A stretch of 64,000 nucleotides of DNA, from the NCBI GenBank assembly GCA_935421135.1, contig OW285189.1:2156179-2220178 (forward strand). The letters are read 5' to 3'. The notes beneath the pieces were generated by a model that was given only the letters and a program-made list of their open reading frames with translations, did not search any database and was not told the DNA's origin. Source of the DNA: Bugulina stolonifera. Taxonomy: Eukaryota > Bryozoa > Gymnolaemata > Cheilostomatida > Bugulidae. Both the position numbers and the translations under genes were made by a program. This document shows, piece after piece, positions 33,372 to 47,700 of the stretch; position 1 is the first letter of the stretch, and each line of letters begins with the position of its first letter.

Positions 33372-36165
33372 CAGTGGTGGATTGGTACCGGAACGATCCA
33401 GAACGCCGTTCCTGTTGACAAATCCAAGGTGGAACGGTCGTTCCGGTTGATAATTTTGGTGTTTGCATTGGAAATCACCTACTGTGTGTGCCAGGAAAGA
33501 TCTCGGAAAAATAACATCGGCACCACTAGCAAAAGCCCTGTAAAATATCGGCAATTCCCATACTATACATTAACAAAAGCCGGTTAGCTCAAGTGCATTG
33601 CAAACTACTAGTAATAGCTACTCAGATTAGCTGCTTTCCCAATCATTTCCGTTTCGCTTTTTTAAATTTTTGAAACAACAGTCTAATGCATCTTGGCCTT
33701 CTAATATTCACTGAAATAATTATGTTTACTCAATTAATGTTGACAATTATCATTGATAAAAACTAGTAAAAAAGCTGACAACTATGTTCCAGAAGAAAAG
33801 GTATGCATCAGCACAGTCATAATGATATTGAGAAGAATATTACTCTTGAATTGCTCTCAACTCACATCTGACAATTGGGTTACAAACCAAAGTCAGTGAA
33901 AATATTCAGTCATCTAGAGAGCAGCTAATATTAAATTTCAGTTGTTAGAGCAAGTAGTAAAATAGATGAATATAAATTTAATTATTTTATAATAACAAAT
34001 GTTATTAATACTGCTTATATATGAAAAAAATTTCTTTATTAAAGTATTTGTGAAGTCTTACTACTTGTATCTACCACAACTTTATTGCTACACTAGAGGA
34101 CTCTCTAAAAGACACTACACATCTACACTACATGTACTACTACCACTAATATCATACATGTATTTTGCATCATCCTGCTCATTATCCTGGCTGTTTATAC
34201 TGCACATGGCAAGCTCTACATGAGGAGACCTTCCCTAATCTGGTTGCTAGCAAAACCTAATATCACCAATATGTCAGGCGATATCATCTATCTTCGCTGA
34301 TGTGTTAGAAACAGGTGCTGTAGCAGTTCCAATATCCCATGTGCTTGTGCATTTCACAGTTCTAAGTATTTATGTATACAAATTCAAGGTTACATCTCCT
34401 TGGGTCTGTACTGTAGCATTCAAGTTCTATGGTACACTCACATGACTGAAAAGGTTTTTAAACAGTCTCTTGAATGGTACACTTTCGTCGGAACTAGACC
34501 CAGATTTCTTTGTATGACCCTCTGGTCCATCCTCTGCTGGCGGTTCAGTGCTATAGCCTTCATTAGTAGATGCTGTCTCTGCTTCTTCAGCTGGGGATGC
34601 TTCAGCTGCAGCAGATTTTATTTCTAGTGGAGCTGCTTCAGTACTAGTTGCAGCAGAGACTTCAGTAACTCCTTCAACATCAGGTGCCACATGGTTCTGT
34701 TCATATGGAGGCTTCTCTGAACTAAATCTAGTTGGTGTTATCACTGCTCTAGTTCTTTCACCACTGCTGCATTACTTGAATCCAACCCATCCAAAGTCAC
34801 TGTATCCTTCAGTTGGTTGGCCTCCTCACTAGGCAACCCAGTCACCAAAAGGCATTTTATGAGTCTACATTTGCATCAATGTGCGTTTGATGAGTGGCTT
34901 GTATTTGCTTTGTCTGAGGTTTCAACTAACCTCCTGTCTGCTGAAATGACTTCTGCAATTTCTAACTTTTGCAGAACCTTTTCTCTTTGCAAATTTGAGC
35001 ATTTCAACTGTTGAAAGTAAGCGCTGTCAGCAAAGCCTCCTTTGGTAGGTTATGGTCTTCTCTTACTTCCACTGGTAGCTGGTCATAGAATGTGAGGGCC
35101 AGTTCGTTAAGAAACAAAGGCAACTCTCCATTGTTATATTTTGTAGTTCAGCCGTTAACTCCACTTTACTGATCCACTTTCTAAACTCTCCACTCACCAA
35201 ACTATTTTTGCAACCCTTGATTAATTCTACACTTATTATTTTATTATGCCTAAATAGCTTGTAATTTGTACTTGTATATGCCGCAACTTCCTATGTTGAT
35301 ACACTAGAATACTCTCTAGAAGACACACTTGCCTACTGACTTAAACATGAAAGCAATAAAGATATAAGTGACAGAAATATTCAATACACAGATATAGCCA
35401 ACATGATGCTTACGTAGCCAAATAGCCATGTACAAAGATACAACAGGACACACTACACATGACAATTATAGTACATGTACATAAAAAATGCATGTACATG
35501 TATAACACAGATAAGCAATTACATAATGATGAAGCTGCCACATTTTTATTATCTATCCACTGCAAATTAAATATAAAAGATGTTAATGCTTATGTTTTGA
35601 GAACATTTGCACTTCTTTATTAGATTTGGATTACTATAAAAATACATCAATATTTTTATTCATTCCCTGGCGGTGGCAGGAGGGACATCCAACCCTATAA
35701 GGGTTGTCTGCTACATGATCCTCCTTCTCTACCCCATATTAGAAACGTGCTTATCTATTCAGATCCTAACTTTCTTACCTGATGTTACTTATGGGCAGTA
35801 AAATTACAAATATTTATTAGTGTAGTCATAACCCTTCGCTGCAAATAGGCCCTACATATTGCATTCAATGCAAAATGCACTGAGTAAAACTATGTGTTTT
35901 GTCAAGTTTTAGTAAGTCCACATTTCCATTGATGACTAACACAGAAAAGGTAGTTATCATTAGGGAACTTTATGGAACATTTTTATGAGCATTTTAAGCG
36001 TCTCTGCAACCTTAAATGCACAGATTTTGCTTGGCTCCGGGGCGCTGCCCCGGACCCCGTTGGGGGGCTTACAGCGCCCCCCAAACCCCCAGCTGGAAAT
36101 GCGAGGCGATGCCTCGCAGGATCGGGCACAGTTCCTGTTGGTAAAATTTTACCAATCCACCACTG
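33372..36165. mobile_element. hAT-like element with perfect 8-bp target duplication
   Basis: The ends are inverted copies of cagtggtggattggta (33372-33387 and 36150-36165). Directly outside stand identical 8-bp repeats ggtagact (33364-33371 and 36166-36173), the hallmark target duplication of hAT transposons; CAGTGG ends also suit hAT. The right end has GC-rich hairpin words (ggggcgctgcccc, gcgaggcgatgcctcgc). No hAT transposase is visible, so it is non-autonomous and contains other repeat debris. Confidence 0.8.
34427..35215 (-). pseudogene. Gag-like remnant inside the hAT-like element
   Basis: Minus strand, three frames: EFRKWISKVELTAELQN, then LPLFLNELALTFYDQLPVEV and REDHNLPKEALLTAL, then LIKCLLVTGLPSEEANQLKD. 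This is the helix order of retrotransposon Gag capsid-like domains (W...F, LPLFL...A, VxGLP). A 105-residue frame (34744-34427) rich in Glu/Ala/Ser follows and ends in SVPFKRLFKNLFSHV. Frameshifts and stops exclude function. Either a captured gene or a nested LTR element. Confidence 0.5.
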
Positions 36166-36789
36166 GGTAGACTAATATATTATAGTAACATAGAGGGCTC
36201 CTCTGCTAGCAAACGGACTGGAGTCGTCTATTACAATATAAACGAAAGGTAAACAACAAGAATGTAAAATCATGCCATTTAGTTGTTTCTCTAAATATTG
36301 AAGGCGCAGTTTACTACAGTCATGCAAAGTATATAATTGTATTGGTCGAGTGGGGTGTGTTGTATTGGCAACAATTCTTCTTATTCGTTTTGTTTTTGTA
36401 CCCTAAAATTTTATACAATAAAAAACACCATCTAAACAATACATAAGCAATAGAAATAGAAATATGATGTACTGCTCTCTGTAAATATAATATTGTAATG
36501 GACGACCCCAGTCCGTTTGCTAGCCGACGACCCTTAAGGCCGTCGAGCCTTTTATGTTATTGTATATTACTCTACCATTATAATCGGCTTTGTTGTACTC
36601 TGAATAGTATCTTATAAGTGCTTAGCTTATTACATAATCCTTAGTATACGATTATGTAACCATTTCTGTAGCTAATTATAGTGTTTGATTACTAGCTGTT
36701 CCTGTCATGAACGGCCTTATTGCTATTTGAACGACCTTATGTAATCGACCTACTATTGTGAACGGCTTACTATTGTAAACGGCCTAACG

Positions 36790-36819
<30 letters not shown>
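36790..36819 (+). repeat. C30 homopolymer
   Basis: Thirty consecutive C immediately outside the right end of the foldback element (after taacg). The true length may differ from the assembly. The G-rich complement can form quadruplex structures. Confidence 0.9.
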
Positions 36820-36821
<2 letters not shown>

Positions 36822-39800
36822 AACTAGTGGTTTTCTTTGTCTAGTAATTTCCTTTGTCTCCTTCAGCTATATATGGAGCCTGATTCTTGTTGTACTTGGC
36901 AATCTCTTGTATGCCTTTGTGCCTTCAAGATCACTCAATACATCATACATACACTTATACATTCTATGAGTTATACTGATGCGTTGATCAATTGATACTT
37001 GAACATTACATGTTGAACATACGCTAGAAAGAGGTTGTTTTGGCTAGGTAGCCGTTCTCTGCATCTGCACCTACAAGTCATCGGTGGCTTGTGTACAGAC
37101 CTTGGGCCGTCTGGGACACATCCACGACAATATTATCTACCAGCTATAAAATTTGCTTACAATATTGGTGATTGGTTTCCCCACTTGATCAATAGAATTA
37201 GTTTTCTACCCATAAATACACGTACCACCTGTCAACGGTTTAAGTTAAATTAACAAGTAGTATTGAAATTGAAAACGATTTAATGATAGATTAATGTGAA
37301 ATGTACATGTAACCATAACTGAAAATTTATGTACTTACATACAATTTGCTATCCTATCTTCCTTAAAATATCTTTTAAAAACATGAATAATGTAAACGGA
37401 TAGCAGTATTGAGTGTTTCTTTGATCATAAAATGTGCATTCCCAATCTCATCAGTCGATAGCAGTATTGTGACTGAGCAACACGCTACAGGTATGCAAAA
37501 GCTGACACATTACGCATTGTGCTCACAAGCCAGCCAGTTTGTACCCATGATGCATCCTTGCATAGCTGTCTTTCCAAGACAATAATCATGGCAGGCAGCC
37601 AATACGATGACCGCTCCACACTTCCAAGCGTCGTCTGCTTCGTTTGCTTTATGTGGTGCGCTGCGCTAAACTTATTTAATGTAATGTACATGTAGCTACG
37701 CTGCAATGACAAAGTGATAAGACAGGTACCATAAGAAAGGCAGGCCACAACACCTGGCTTTCCTAAGATTGGTTCTCAGTGCGTGGTCTTGTGCAGCTAT
37801 TATAAGACTTTCTGTCTCTCTTTTCAAACTTCCTCTCATCATCCACTTTCATGTCTCTGGTGCAGTGTGTTCTTGGGTTTGCCTGATGTATTGTCCATTC
37901 ATTGGTTTTTCTCTCCACTCATCAATGCAATTTTGTTTTGTTTTTCCCTGTATTCTGATTGAGTCATGTATTCTTCGTTAGCTTTGACGACTTTGGCTGC
38001 ACTACATATTACCCTACTGAACTGGTCTCTGCATATTTCCTCAAACTGTGGCTTTTATAACTAACAGTGTCTCAAAACTCTTGAGACCTCTTCCCCTTCT
38101 CCCTTCTCAACATAAATCCTGTCAACATCAGATCTCTGGTGCATTCCATGATATACAAGGTGATCAGTTTCTGCTGTCTATCTGCTTCAGTTCTTCTTTA
38201 GCCCACTCAACAACTCCAGCTCCATATCTATAATACAAGGACACTGCGCAAGCAAGTATGAGTTACGTGCAGAAGTGGAGAAATTTGAGATAGCCTTTGT
38301 TCTTTGCCAAAACCGAAGCAGGAGAAGTTGTCTTCTCTGTATTTTGTTGGTAGACTGCCCTTACCCCAAACCCCAACCACAAACAAGGAACTGAGGCTAT
38401 ACAAATTTCTCCACTATTGCACCTAACAGGCAAGTATTGATGGCATGAAGCCGGTTTCCTGAATTCAACTTTAATTTCAAAACTCTCGTCAATCTTTCCT
38501 TGTATTCTGTGTAGAGTACAGCTACAGTGTCACTCGTGATGGGGTTTTGCAGATGCTTGTCAGGATCCCGTTTGGTTTGTTAATGGTGCGAAGCGAATGG
38601 GCACAGGCAGGTGTATTGTTTGAGGAAGAAAAGGAAAACTGACAGCGCACCAGGGCGCTTACTAGCAAAGTTTTTACTGAGTCTGCTACTCTATCCTATA
38701 CGTAATTTCGGGATAAGAATTGGCTCCGAGGTTCAGGCTGTTTCGGGTCGCGGCAAGAAGCGGACCTCTGGACAATAGGGGTGCTTCAGGCAGCTGTGAC
38801 CTATGGAATTGACAGCAAACCACTTGTGACTACGGGAATATGATCTGGGGATGGAGTAAAAAAATTGCTTAGGATGTGTGCTACACTGGACCCCAGTGGC
38901 GGCTAGTGTTGTGTGAAGCTGCCCATAAACCATTATTGGACAGCGCCGGTGGTGTGAGGAGGGTGTGCCCATTATAGAGCCTGCGAGAGGGGCTGTGCTA
39001 AGTAAATGGGTCGCTGGCCCTAGAGAGGCCAGACCTAGGCCGCAGGCCTGTCTTGGCTTGGTTTGGAGGAGTATGGTGTACTCATACTTAGAATGTGTAA
39101 CACTCAGGTTATATTTCTCTTGACTGATGTTGAGATGCTGTTTCAGATTGGCCAATATAGCAGATCCAGAAAGCGTGGTGATGTAGGTGGACCCTGAGCG
39201 TTAAGCAGGTTCAGTGGACTGTGACCAGGTTGGACATGCAACAGCTAGACGGCCGGACAGTGGAGTTGAAGAAACTGGTATGTCCCATAAATCTACTTAT
39301 CATGTCTATTATAGATGATTATTTTATTGCATTACCTGTATTCCAAGACTGTTGCCTTGGGTGGCCATGCGCCAGCTCTTTTGTATTGTAGTCGGGAGCA
39401 GCCCGCATTTAGAGAGTCAGGCTGACTGGGAGGTGCGGTATAAACCACGTTTGTAATATGGTATGCAGAAGTCACAGAAGCTATGAGTGGCATGATATTA
39501 AGGAGCCACTGATGTGTTGTTGGTCTTGTAGGTGAGCACGAGAGTGAGGATCACACTAGACACGTGGCTGAAAGGGTGCGCAGGGGGCGACAGGTGTGTT
39601 CCTTCCATAACTACTTACCGTGTCGATAGGATATTTCACATGATGCTCCCCTTTTAGAGCATGGTGTGGATAAAAATTTCAAAAACTCTAAACCCTGTAT
39701 TAGGCTCTGGTGTATCAATATCTAAGAAAGTGTATGCGGTTTGCTGCCTTTTGATTCCGAAAGAGTAGGTGTTCAGCTTTACAATGATGTATAATTTGCA

Positions 39801-41728
39801 TGGTTTAAAAGAATTATGTAATGTGCAAGGTCTGTTGAAAATGCATCCCATTTATATTCGATAGCTAGGGTTATAATGAGGGGTGTTAATATTTTTGAAC
39901 ATGACTGTATGTGATGGACGTGTTGGTGTGAAGCAACAGTGTCTCGCTCGCAGATGCAAAGGGACAGAAGCAGCTGAAGTATTCAAAGGCTTGGCTGTGC
40001 AGCTGTCCTGGCATCGTCCTAATCATTGGCTATATTTCCAGTCCTTTATTAGCTTTGTTTACCATTCATATTCTTAGTAATACCTAGACGTACAGTTTAG
40101 TACTCAATATCTCTGTATCCTTATATTCCTTTATAATACAGTAGCTTATTTCCAGTATTTGCCTATCTTTTTACCTTGGTACTAAGAAGTGGCCTATCAC
40201 CAGCCGGTCCAATCAACCTAATTCTTTGTTCTCTTCCTGTATTAATGGAAACAAAAACATTGAAAGCACTTTAACTTATTATATTTTCTACTATTTACAA
40301 TGTGCAGTTCTATTCAATACATTATTAGGCTACCTACTACAACCCTGAGTGATTACCACTTTGAGAGGATAGGATTAGCAGCGCACCTAGTACTCGCCTA
40401 GGGTGATAATACTGTGTACTGGGCAACAATGCTAATTAACATGCGCCACTTGCATTGCTAGCAAGTGAATGGCATATAAAATAATAAACTCATCTAGTTG
40501 TGGAGTTGTATTTTTTCTTACAAGCCAATACTAGTCGGCTGTACCTTAGTCTAGGTCACAGATCTATTACAATATTAGATTGTCATTGTAAGATAATATT
40601 AAAAAATATGTTGTTATTGTTCAAATTATTATTATTATTGATTTTAGCCAGTTTACGCCTACTTTCACATGTGTTGTTAGGCCTGCATATAAGTGTTAGT
40701 CTAGGTTTATATATGCACCACACCATGTAGATGCAGCACCAGATAGGTCGTGTAGTCCAGTAGCTTCATACCCGAGTTGTGGCAGTGACAATACATCAGT
40801 CAAAGAACTAATGGCATTCAAACAAAAGTTGAACCATGAAAGGGTTGTGTAAAATATTGCTATAATGTGAACGAACTCGATAGACATTACATTATTCTCT
40901 TTCTTTCAATGTTGTATACTAGTATCTCCTCTACTTGTTAATCAGTTTCTGTATTGGTCCCCTTTTATATTCAGCATCATAAACATCTGCCTTAGCTTTA
41001 TAAATTTATCAACAAATTATTATGACACGAAATAGGAAGAACAAAGCAAGATCAAACCAACTAGGATCATTAGAACTTGATGTGACGGACTTGAAACAAA
41101 CACTTCTTCAGAACATGTAGAATAACTGAGTTTGGGAATGTCTACAGCACACCCAGCATTGACAGTCATAAATATTGACAGTTCAAAGTTGTGCTTATGG
41201 ACATGTTGGTATAGCAAGAGTAAATTTATTTTTTAATCTACATGTATAATAGCACCAAAATCATAATATTAATGCGAATTTTATCTACTGTGAGAAAAGA
41301 CAGAAACAGTGTCAATTTAATGCCAACATAGTGTAATGTACATGTAGATGGTTTGTGGTATCAGCAGCCAAAGTCCTTGTATCACCAAAATTACCTTAAA
41401 AGTGTACATGTACTAGCACATGATTACTGTACACGTGTAATGCTGGCGCTATCAGCTACATGTATATTGTACCAAGCACACGCTAATTTGTGCTGAGTTT
41501 AAAAGTTCAACAAGTTGCTCCAACCTTCTGGTCACATACTGAAAACATTTTTGTGTTGCATTAATAATATTTTGCTAGTCAGCCTCAAATACTTAAAACT
41601 GGTATGCCATGCAGTCTGTATAAATTATAATATAATACACACGACACACATGTACATATAAAGTAGGTTTATAAAATAATAATGAATATTTATTTTCTGC
41701 TCTCAAACACACAGCAGATAAACGTGAG
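36820..41728. other. Intergenic, no supported gene
   Basis: About 4.9 kb without a convincing gene. Two short GC-richer plus-strand blocks could be exons: 39231-39279 (MQQLDGRTVELKKL before gtatgt) and 39532-39593 (after cttgtag, VSTRVRITLDTWLKGCAGGD). They match nothing I know. The rest is AT-rich, with dispersed gttgtcttctct words and ACATGT tracts. Confidence 0.35.
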
Positions 41729-44700
41729 TTATTTCAACTCGTCATCAGGTAAGGGTAGAACCCCCACAGGATTTCCTGTAGCGGCCACTTCTATGGTCTC
41801 CTTCATAAACCGATCAAGTAGATATGCCGACTCAACTGGTATCTTGTTATCAATATGCTTAGGTAGGTAGACACACGGTGGTATATCACCTGTAACATAG
41901 TAAAATGCATTATCATGTGTAAGCAATAAGTTTGATCACATTATGAACTATTGAAGTTGTCCTCTCCTAGAAAGATTGTTATTGCTCAAGAAGCTGCTTG
42001 TTCGTTATCTTTGGCTGATAGCAAGGGCGGATATAGGAAAAATTTCAACACCAGCCTATTTTCAAGAAGTAATGGATTTCATGCGTCTGAGTGAGTTAAT
42101 GAAAGATAAGTGTGGAACATGAATATGTATGGGTACAGTCTACACATATAACATGACTATTACAGCACTGTACAATGACTATACTGCTTGAGCAAGTAAA
42201 TAGAAAATGAATTGAAGCCTGGACATGCATAGTATTGATATAGTTTACAGAGCACAGCTAGTATTGCATGCTTGATTGAACACCCGCCTAGGATGGTGGC
42301 GTGGGTGCCTATAGCTGCCCCTGGCTGATAGAGCTTCACAGAAAGGTGAACAGGCATTGTTTGTTTATATCTGGACAGACACCAACGTATGTTGGTATTT
42401 TCAGTCCAGATATGACCGGGCTGGCACATTCCTTTGCCTAAGGTGCCAGGTTGCCAGCCTGTGATAGCCCACTGCCTCTTGTGAAGCCAAGCCTTTACAT
42501 TGGTCACTGATGATGTTAGTAAAGGCCATCATAAACACTACTATGTTATGAGTGCATGCATGGAATATGGTGGGCACCTGTACCTCCCTAACTGTGATTT
42601 AGTCATGGGGGAAATAAAGCTAGAAGTAATTGTAGTTATGCTTATTGTTATAATAAGAAAGGACAACTTCCAAATACACTTCAGCGTGTGATAGGTCTGT
42701 GTTAACAGATAATCAGTTTATATGATGCAAATTGAACTGATTTTTGTGCTACACTTATATGATTACAGTGAGACATAGACAAAGTAGCTGCACACCATTT
42801 TTCATACTATACAATGTCTAATTTTTACAACCAGGAAAGAGAAACAAGAAAAGAATTTAACAACACTTAATATTAACATTTATGAGGTTAACAACATACT
42901 TATGTAAGATACATCTGGGGTGTTACATGTTGTTATGAATCCTGAAATATAATGTTACACTGACCAAAATGTAGTTGCTGCTGACAGCAGACATTCAACG
43001 TGAGAAGGCAGATTTAAAGAAGTAGAAAACACACCGTAAATCAGCTTGCCCTTTAATACACACATAATACAATGAATGAAGAGCCCTATTCTAGCAGAGT
43101 AGCATAGTATGTGTAGAGTAACAGCTAGAACACCCGAGGAAGTACCACATGCAGTATATACTTACCAATGTGGTTGTATAACTCATACAGCAACTGTATG
43201 TACACGTGCAAGAGGGGATAATAGTGAGTATTAAACATAAGGAAAGGTATGTGCACCTTGATGACCGTTCTATGGATGAGAAGGAGGCATAGACTTTAAT
43301 TTCTAATATTGTAATAATTGTATACGCAATGACTTTAATCGATGGACTAAATTTATATTTCACATAATTAAACATGTACATGTAATGGAGCACACACGGA
43401 CCTGGTACTGCAGGTTTGAAGAAGGCTCTAGTTCCTTTCCTAGCATCAGAGACAGGGTGAGTGCTTTTATGTATTTTTCCTGGAATGCTGCCTTTATTTG
43501 TAGACCATTTAGAGGCCCACACCACTCCAGGGTTGTGTAACTTAGTGGCTGAAACAGGCAGTATGAGGCACATCGTACATAATATTATACAGTGTACGCT
43601 CGCTTTCATAAAATAAACACTACTGGGACAGTAGTTCAATCATGCATACATACATGTATGTAATACAACTTACACGTTTTCTTTGACTTTGTACTAGCAA
43701 ATGCACACTACTTTTAGAGCACGAAGACTCTTTGATTCAAGCGTTTTATACATTATTGATGACTTGTGGATGTACTGTAATCTATGTTGGTCTAATGTTC
43801 AGCGATTGCACAGTCCTAAACATTGAACCATGAAAGGAACATGAAGAGTACCTGTGTCAGTGAAGTTTCTGTTCATTTCAATGGTTGTCTTCTCTTTGAA
43901 CTTGTTGAAATCTAATTCCTTCTGAAGATTGGCGTTAGCCAATAGAAATCTCTTTAGTATGTCTTCTTGTTTCTTCTCTCCGCTCTTCTGCATGAAAATG
44001 AGTAACACTTGTGTTCTTATATATATAATACATACACGCTGTTACACTGTCACACTACTACACTGTCACACTATTACGCTGTTAGATTATACAGTTCGGT
44101 GTATATTACGCTAATATGCTTAACAGACCTATCATAGTTTCCAATTGAGACAGAACACTAAAGCTTATTTTTAACTCAAACTAAATTAATGTTATTTGTT
44201 GCTGACAATGACGCTAATCGTAGAGACTCACAGTTAATTGACACAATGTCAAATAATTTACATGTAGATTTTTCAGAGTTTACAAGTCTCTCATCAATAC
44301 TCTAGGCTGTGGTGAGGCCTACGTATACGAACCTTGGGTATTCGTCTGGTGTTTCTTGTCTCCACTGCGGCTCGTCTCTTTGCCTGAGTCAGCACCTCCA
44401 GCTGCTGGTGACGGTCTTTGATTAGCTGTATCTCAGCTAGCATACCTCCCTTACGGGCCCTCCTAATCTTATCCATCGTGTTCTGTACTCTCTCTTCTTC
44501 TGGAATATTCTCCTCATCGTCTGCAAGACACCACACATTTACTCTTTTTATCTATGAACAATCAAAGTGTCTGGTGTTAAGAGTGTCACAATTCTTAGCT
44601 GGGAACGGTATTCTACTTCTACTAAATCAGGTATGTATGACTGTCAACAAATATTTCCTACTAATTACGGCACAGTAAGTTCGTACATGTATAATATACA

Positions 44701-47700
44701 TGTAATCTGTATTGCATTTAATCATCTACATGTACAGATGATATACATTGCCCATGGTAGACATGATAGTACACAGCTACATGGGTATAATTTCGGCCTA
44801 CAAGTTCATAAATACATGCATGGCGTACATACAACTAAATTTCTGCAATGAAGCGGTAGTGGTAAAAGATGTGAGCTTGACGTGAAAATGAAATAGTGGG
44901 AGAGTAAAAGAAGACAACTTCAACTAAGGTTACTAACGTTGGAATACCTTCACTAGGGCAGAGTTAAAGCCGAAAATCAAGCTGTTGTTTACCCCAAACC
45001 CCAACCAAAGGCTTTATTTCCATCTACCTTGTAGCTCCCCCCTAGTATAGGAAATTTAACATTAGTTGGAATTGCCTTCAAGCTCTCACATTATTTATCT
45101 CTCACGTCACGTCTTTTACCGCTACTGGTAGTGAAAAGTTGTAATAGAGAAAATAAGATTTTAGCAGCGTGTAAAAATAATATATCATCATATTTTAGAA
45201 GTGGAATGTGCTGGTATGCAGGCAGAGGTCACCATAAGTCACTATAGGTCACTAGAGGTCACCATAGGTCAACTCATTGAAGCATACCAAGCCTTAATTG
45301 TTATAAACGATTTCATGGTAGATTGGCCTCACTCTTGTGGCAGACATGCACCCGGCCCCAGCCAGAGTTAACACACATAAGGTAAAGTTAAGACTTAGAT
45401 GATTTGAATACAGAGTTACTGATGTTAGCTTTGAAACCAACCTTGAGAAGGTGGCCTAGTTCTGTGGGTCAAGGTTGTACGGCCTGTCCTGGCGGTCACT
45501 CTGCTAGCATTGATGTCCGCATGCACTGACCTCTCTTCTTCTCGCAGCTCCTTAATCTCACTCTCACTGCTCTCATCTGATGAGTCATCGACATCATCTG
45601 CACACTCCTCATTCTCCCAACCAATGTTAGGTACCACCTTCCTCTAACAACAGTTTTATTTAGTTAAATATTTACTCAACAAGTGATTATTAATAGTAGC
45701 CTGGGTACCATGTTACTTGAAGGGAATGTATTTAGACATGGTATTAGCAGTCAATTCTCAGTGGGCAGCACAGACCGCTACATGATTGGTTCTGAATGAA
45801 AAGGAATGGAACCCAGGCTACTGGTAGATACTACAGGCATGGGTGAAGCAACCAGAAAGATGGATGATGATTTATGGCAATGTAAAACATATTGTTTTAC
45901 AGTAACTGGGTTACCATGGAAACGAAAATAAAGTAATGGAAAGCAATTGACAGGTCTGATTGCTTACAACAGTGAATACAACTCTGTACCTAAGGAAGGT
46001 ATACAATGTACATGTATCCAGCTTGTAGTAATACTGGAAGGATGCCAATAGAGCAGAGTTGTCCTCTCTTGTACGTAGGTATCCCAAATGAAATCAAAGT
46101 TGGTATATTATAACACGTCCACACTGTTTCTATATTTGTATCACATGTTACTGTCTTAATTCAATTAATTTATAGTCCCTGAATGGTAGCAACAGAGTTA
46201 TCTCCTACTGCAGATGTGTCCTAAGGCTAAGGTCTATATAATACATGCATAACGTCACTCTAGGAGGATAGACTAGCTCACCGCTGCCAGAGGGTTCTTA
46301 TTATCACTGTACTTAGCGAGGTCAGCATGGGAGAAATCCCACCTTTTATACTCGTGTTTCCTGCTGTGTGTGTGTAGTTTCTCACAGTCATGCAGACCTC
46401 TGTTCCTCATCACCTGTGAAATTCATTTACATGTACATGTACATCATAAATCATTATGCAACATAATATTATTATCAACTTGTTGGTAAGATACATTATT
46501 TTGTACTTTAATGGTATCATGTATCATTACTGGCAAGCATTATTTCAGTATAAATATAAACCAATTATTCTGATGCCATCTCTTGCATTCTTTTCTCCTC
46601 ATAAGCTGGAGGCTCAATAATGTACATGTACAATGTAGTACTATAATTATATACTTGTATTTCCACACTTTACCTCTGCATACTTTCCCATAACTGAATT
46701 ATATCTCTGCTGGTTTATAAGGCTAGAGGTGGCGGCTCTTGAGTGAGGTGTGTTAGTCCGAGTGACCTTGCCAAAAGGTGACAGAGAATAGGCGAAATCT
46801 TCATTCAAGGCTAACATACTCATCAAGGACTTCCTTTGGCTGCTGAGTTGAGCAATCTCACTTTTCATCCTATTAAATGGAAGGATAACTCCTGTGTTAG
46901 TTAACCATTACATGCAGCTGTAGCTACCCTGGCCTTTAATCTAATCAGTGTAGGTACTGTAGGAGTGTCACCTTTAATATCTGTCTATCATGCGACTAAG
47001 GTTCCCTTATAGACCACAGTGTATATCTACATTCACTAGACTTACAGTGTATATCTACATTCACTAGACTTACAGTGTATATCTACATTCACTAGACTTA
47101 TAGTGTATATCTACATTCACTAGACTTATAGTGTATATCTACATTTACTAGACTTATAGTGTATATCTACATTCACTAGACTTATAGTGTATATCTACAT
47201 TCACTAGACTTACAGTGTATATCTACATTCACTAGACTTATAGTGTATATCTACATTCACTAGACTTATAGTGTATATCTACATTCACTAGACTTACAGT
47301 GTATATCTACATTCACTAGACTTATAGTGTATATCTACATTCACTAGACTTATAGTGTATATCTACATTCACTAGACTTATAGTGTATATCTACATTCAC
47401 TAGACTTACAGTGTATATCTACATTCACTAGACTTACAGTGTATATCTACATGTACAATATAATAGTTATTACATTACTTCTACTAGTCACTGACTTGAC
47501 TCTTAGCTATCCATCCTATCCACGGGTGTAATATTTAACAGTAGACCTGAAGCTGAAACCATACCCGTACCAGCAGATGAATATTACATGATACATGCTG
47601 TAATGGTGTGTACATAAATATTTGATGTACCATGCATGTAGGTTAGTATTAGCTGTATACATACATTCAAGATGCAAGTTGTATATATGCATCTTATACA

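Larger units (their letters stand above)
33155..36785. mobile_element. Foldback-like element with about 280-bp inverted arms
   Basis: 33155-33371 plus 36174-36235 is the inverted counterpart of 36494-36785. Both ends start aggccgtttacaatagtaag, carry four spaced CGTTYA words, and share acactataattagctacaga, agctaagcactta and gctagcaaacggactgg. Arms of about 280 bp surround a unique core of only about 260 bp (36236-36493), so the element was about 830 bp before a hAT-like element jumped into its left arm. No ORF of its own. Confidence 0.8.

Noticed and set aside
38733..39155. 140-codon minus-strand ORF
   Set aside because: It has no domain or coding-like pattern, and possible exons on the opposite strand overlap its surroundings.
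47017..47453. CRISPR-like array
   Set aside because: The 28-bp units are contiguous with no spacers, in a eukaryotic intron, so this is an ordinary minisatellite.
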